This document shows positions 61,964 to 64,000 of a DNA stretch of 64,000 nt, piece after piece. Numbering within the stretch: the first letter of the stretch is position 1; each line of letters opens with the position of its first letter. The stretch comes from Gillisella vitis. GTDB lineage: Bacteria; Pseudomonadota; Alphaproteobacteria; Rhizobiales; Rhizobiaceae. Position numbers and translations under genes: made by a program. The stretch is taken from positions 682,001 to 746,000 of the forward strand of contig NZ_LMVL02000003.1 of NCBI RefSeq assembly GCF_001541345.2. Reading direction: 5' to 3'. Under the pieces are notes generated by a model, which had not been told where the DNA came from, did no database searches, and worked only from the letters and a program-made list of their open reading frames with translations.

Positions 61964-64000
61964 ATGAATGCCACCAACACCCTTGAAACCACGATCGCCA
62001 TCGATGGCATGAATTGCGCCTCTTGTGTGCGGCGGGTCGAAAAGGCGATTGCCGCCGTGCCGGGCGTATCGTCTGCCTCGGTCAATCTGGCCAGTGAAAA
62101 AGCCAGTGTGCAGTTTTCGCAGCAGCCGGATCTCGCCGCCGTGCTGGCAGCCATTCAACAGGCCGGCTATGCGCCGCGTATCGAGACCCAGGAATTGGAC
62201 ATAGATGGCATGAACTGCGCCTCCTGTGTGCGGCGGGTCGAAAAAGCATTGGCTGCTGTGCCGGGCGTCAGTTTAGCTGCGGTCAATCTGGCAACCGAAC
62301 GCGCCACCGTGACCGTCACCGCAGAGACGGATAGACAGACCCTCGTCGCTGCCGTGGAACAGGCCGGTTATCACATTCGTAAACCCGCCAATCCGGAAGC
62401 GCCGTCCGACCCCCTGCCCGACCGGCGCGCCGATGAGACGCATCGCTTGACGCAGAGGACTGTGCTTGCCTTTCTCCTGACTCTTCCGGTCTTCATCATC
62501 GAAATGGGTTCACACCTCATTCCCGCCCTGCATTCCTGGGTGATGAACACGCTTGGTATGCAAACCAGCTGGGTGCTTCAGGCCTTGCTGGCCGGGCTGG
62601 TGCTGTTTGGTCCTGGCCTGACATTCTTTCGCCGTGGCGTGCCGAACCTGGTTCGCCTTCATCCAGATATGAACTCGCTGGTGGTGCTGGGCGCATCCGC
62701 CGCCTATGGCTATTCGCTGGTTGCCACGTTCATGCCGGGGCTGATGCCGCAAGGCACCGTCAATGTCTATTATGAAGCGGCAGCCGTTATCGTCACGCTG
62801 GTGCTGCTGGGGCGCACGCTGGAAAGCCGTGCCAAAGGCAGGACCAGCGACGCCATCAAACGGCTGATCGGTCTCAGCCCCAAAACCGCGCGGGTGATCC
62901 GAGACGGCAAGCCTATCGATCTCGACATTGCCGCCGTTATCGTCGGTGATATCTTGGACATCCGCCCCGGGGAAAGACTTCCTGTCGATGGCGTGGTGAT
63001 CGAAGGCCGTTCCTTTATCGATGAATCGATGATTTCAGGCGAGCCTGTGCCAGTGGAAAAGGCGGATGGCGACACGGTGACCGGCGGTACGATCAACAAA
63101 AACGGCGCCTTCCGGTTTCGCGCCACCAAGGTTGGCGCCGATACGCTTCTCTCCCAAATCATCCGCATGGTGGAAACCGCACAAGGCTCAAAACTGCCGA
63201 TCCAGGGCATGGTGGACCGGATAACCGGCTGGTTTGTCCCAGCCGTGATCGCGGCGGCTCTGCTCACCTTCATTGTCTGGCTGTTGTTCGGCCCTGCGCC
63301 TGCACTCAGCTATGCGCTGGTCAATGCGGTTGCGGTGCTGATCATCGCCTGCCCCTGCGCCATGGGGCTGGCAACTCCGACCTCGATCATGGTTGGCACC
63401 GGACGTGCCGCCGAGTTGGGTGTGCTGTTTCGCAAGGGCGAAGCCTTGCAAAGCCTGCGCGATGTCACAATCGTCGCTCTCGACAAGACCGGCACGCTAA
63501 CCGAAGGCAGGCCGGAACTGACCAATCTGGTCGCGGCAGACGGCTTTTCCCGCGCCGAAATTCTGTCCTTCGCTGCCAGCCTGGAGGCGCGCTCGGAACA
63601 CCCGATTGCCACGGCCATTCTGGCCGCTGCCGATGCTGAACAAGCGCCTCCCCAGATCGCAACCGATGTTGTTGCAGAGCCCGGCTACGGTATCAGCGGT
63701 ATCGTCTCCGGCCATAAGGTGCTTGTTGGTGCCGACCGGGCGCTGACCCGGCATGGCATTGATCTCTCAGCATTTGCCGAGGACGCCGAACAGCTGGGTA
63801 TGGACGCAAAAACGCCGCTCTATCTCGCAGTCGATGGAAAAGCCGCTGCTCTGATGGCCGTCGCCGACCCAATAAAGACAACCACCCCGGCGGCAATCCG
63901 CGCCTTGCACGACCTCGGCCTCAAAGTGGCGATGATCAGCGGCGATAACCGCCGCACTGCGGAGGCCATCGCCGCCCGCCTCGGCATCGATACAGTAATT
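61964..64000 (+). CDS. copA: Copper-exporting P-type ATPase, N-terminal part (3' cut by window edge)
   Basis: At least 679 residues are in view; the frame is open to the window end. Two tandem heavy-metal domains each have GMNCASC (Cys18/21 and Cys85/88), and their sequences are nearly identical around the motif. Then come membrane helices, the actuator domain ([18 protein letters not shown], near residue 350), CPC at 463-465, and phosphorylation site DKTGT at 507. The window ends in the P-domain ([12 protein letters not shown]). It exports Cu(I) from the cytoplasm. AGGA precedes the ATG. The CueR-type promoter is upstream, and fixG is divergent. Confidence 0.95.
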   Translation, partial: MNATNTLETTIAIDGMNCASCVRRVEKAIAAVPGVSSASVNLASEKASVQFSQQPDLAAVLAAIQQAGYAPRIETQELDIDGMNCASCVRRVEKALAAVPGVSLAAVNLATERATVTVTAETDRQTLVAAVEQAGYHIRKPANPEAPSDPLPDRRADETHRLTQRTVLAFLLTLPVFIIEMGSHLIPALHSWVMNTLGMQTSWVLQALLAGLVLFGPGLTFFRRGVPNLVRLHPDMNSLVVLGASAAYGYSLVATFMPGLMPQGTVNVYYEAAAVIVTLVLLGRTLESRAKGRTSDAIKRLIGLSPKTARVIRDGKPIDLDIAAVIVGDILDIRPGERLPVDGVVIEGRSFIDESMISGEPVPVEKADGDTVTGGTINKNGAFRFRATKVGADTLLSQIIRMVETAQGSKLPIQGMVDRITGWFVPAVIAAALLTFIVWLLFGPAPALSYALVNAVAVLIIACPCAMGLATPTSIMVGTGRAAELGVLFRKGEALQSLRDVTIVALDKTGTLTEGRPELTNLVAADGFSRAEILSFAASLEARSEHPIATAILAAADAEQAPPQIATDVVAEPGYGISGIVSGHKVLVGADRALTRHGIDLSAFAEDAEQLGMDAKTPLYLAVDGKAAALMAVADPIKTTTPAAIRALHDLGLKVAMISGDNRRTAEAIAARLGIDTVI

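Noticed and set aside
1-64000. CRISPR arrays, phage genes, tRNA-borne integration sites, toxin-antitoxin or defence gene sets
   Set aside because: None was seen. The only mobile element found is the IS4-family copy at 30780-32051.

Overview
The window looks like chromosomal DNA of a Rhizobiaceae bacterium of the Agrobacterium/Allorhizobium/Rhizobium type. The grounds are the suf operon layout (two cysteine desulfurases, sufBCD, a DUF59 gene and an A-type carrier gene), the coaD-ppi-ppi-queA-tgt run, the fixGHIS cluster, alphaproteobacterial protein sequences and a GC-rich, densely packed layout. No species is claimed. No tRNA, rRNA or CRISPR array was seen. The left end cuts a xanthine dehydrogenase-type flavoprotein gene and the right end cuts a copper P-type ATPase gene.

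Layout. 1-3.6 kb: molybdenum hydroxylase genes and an XdhC-like maturation gene (+). 3.7-5.2 kb: a DUF1349 protein and a metallophosphoesterase (-). 5.5-9.8 kb: a small ORF, then coaD, two cyclophilins, queA and tgt (-). The TGT has lost most of its usual zinc ligands. 9.9-10.6 kb: three tiny ORFs for single-span membrane proteins, closed by a strong terminator. 10.7-18.1 kb: the suf Fe-S assembly operon (-) with an Irr-like site in its divergent upstream region. 18.4-21.9 kb: alpha/beta hydrolase, LysE exporter, RhlE-type helicase and Nudix hydrolase (+). 21.9-24.3 kb: a tyrosinase with a DUF2182 membrane protein (-), preceded by an AT-rich gap. 24.8-29.3 kb: TfoX-like protein, flavin reductase, orphan ABC binding protein, SDR, rpe and a DUF2259 protein. 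29.4-34.0 kb: purB, a complete IS4-family element inserted in the loop of a palindrome, a second LysE protein and a DUF4105 membrane protein. 34.1-37.8 kb: ilvD (-) and msrPQ (+). 37.9-41.6 kb: two tandem GT41 (SPINDLY-like) glycosyltransferases.

41.6-54.7 kb is a carbohydrate-use locus. A LacI-type regulator is divergent from a nine-gene minus-strand run: binding protein, two permeases, UgpC-like ATPase, GH2 beta-mannosidase-like enzyme, TIM-barrel isomerase, Gfo/Idh oxidoreductase, aldo/keto reductase and GH43 enzyme. It reads as import of a plant oligosaccharide, hydrolysis, and oxidoreductive processing of the sugar. 54.7-57.1 kb: an MBL-fold hydrolase and gnd. 57.2-61.8 kb: fixGHIS, which matures cbb3 oxidase and supplies its copper, with a perfect FixK/Fnr box upstream. 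From 61.96 kb: divergent copA behind a CueR/HmrR-type promoter. Copper supply to cbb3 oxidase and copper detoxification therefore share one 185-bp control region.

No clearly unprecedented multi-gene system stands out. The points most worth following are the zinc-ligand-poor TGT, the small membrane ORF cluster, the oxidoreductive glycoside locus, the tyrosinase-DUF2182 pair and the IS4 insertion in a palindrome loop.
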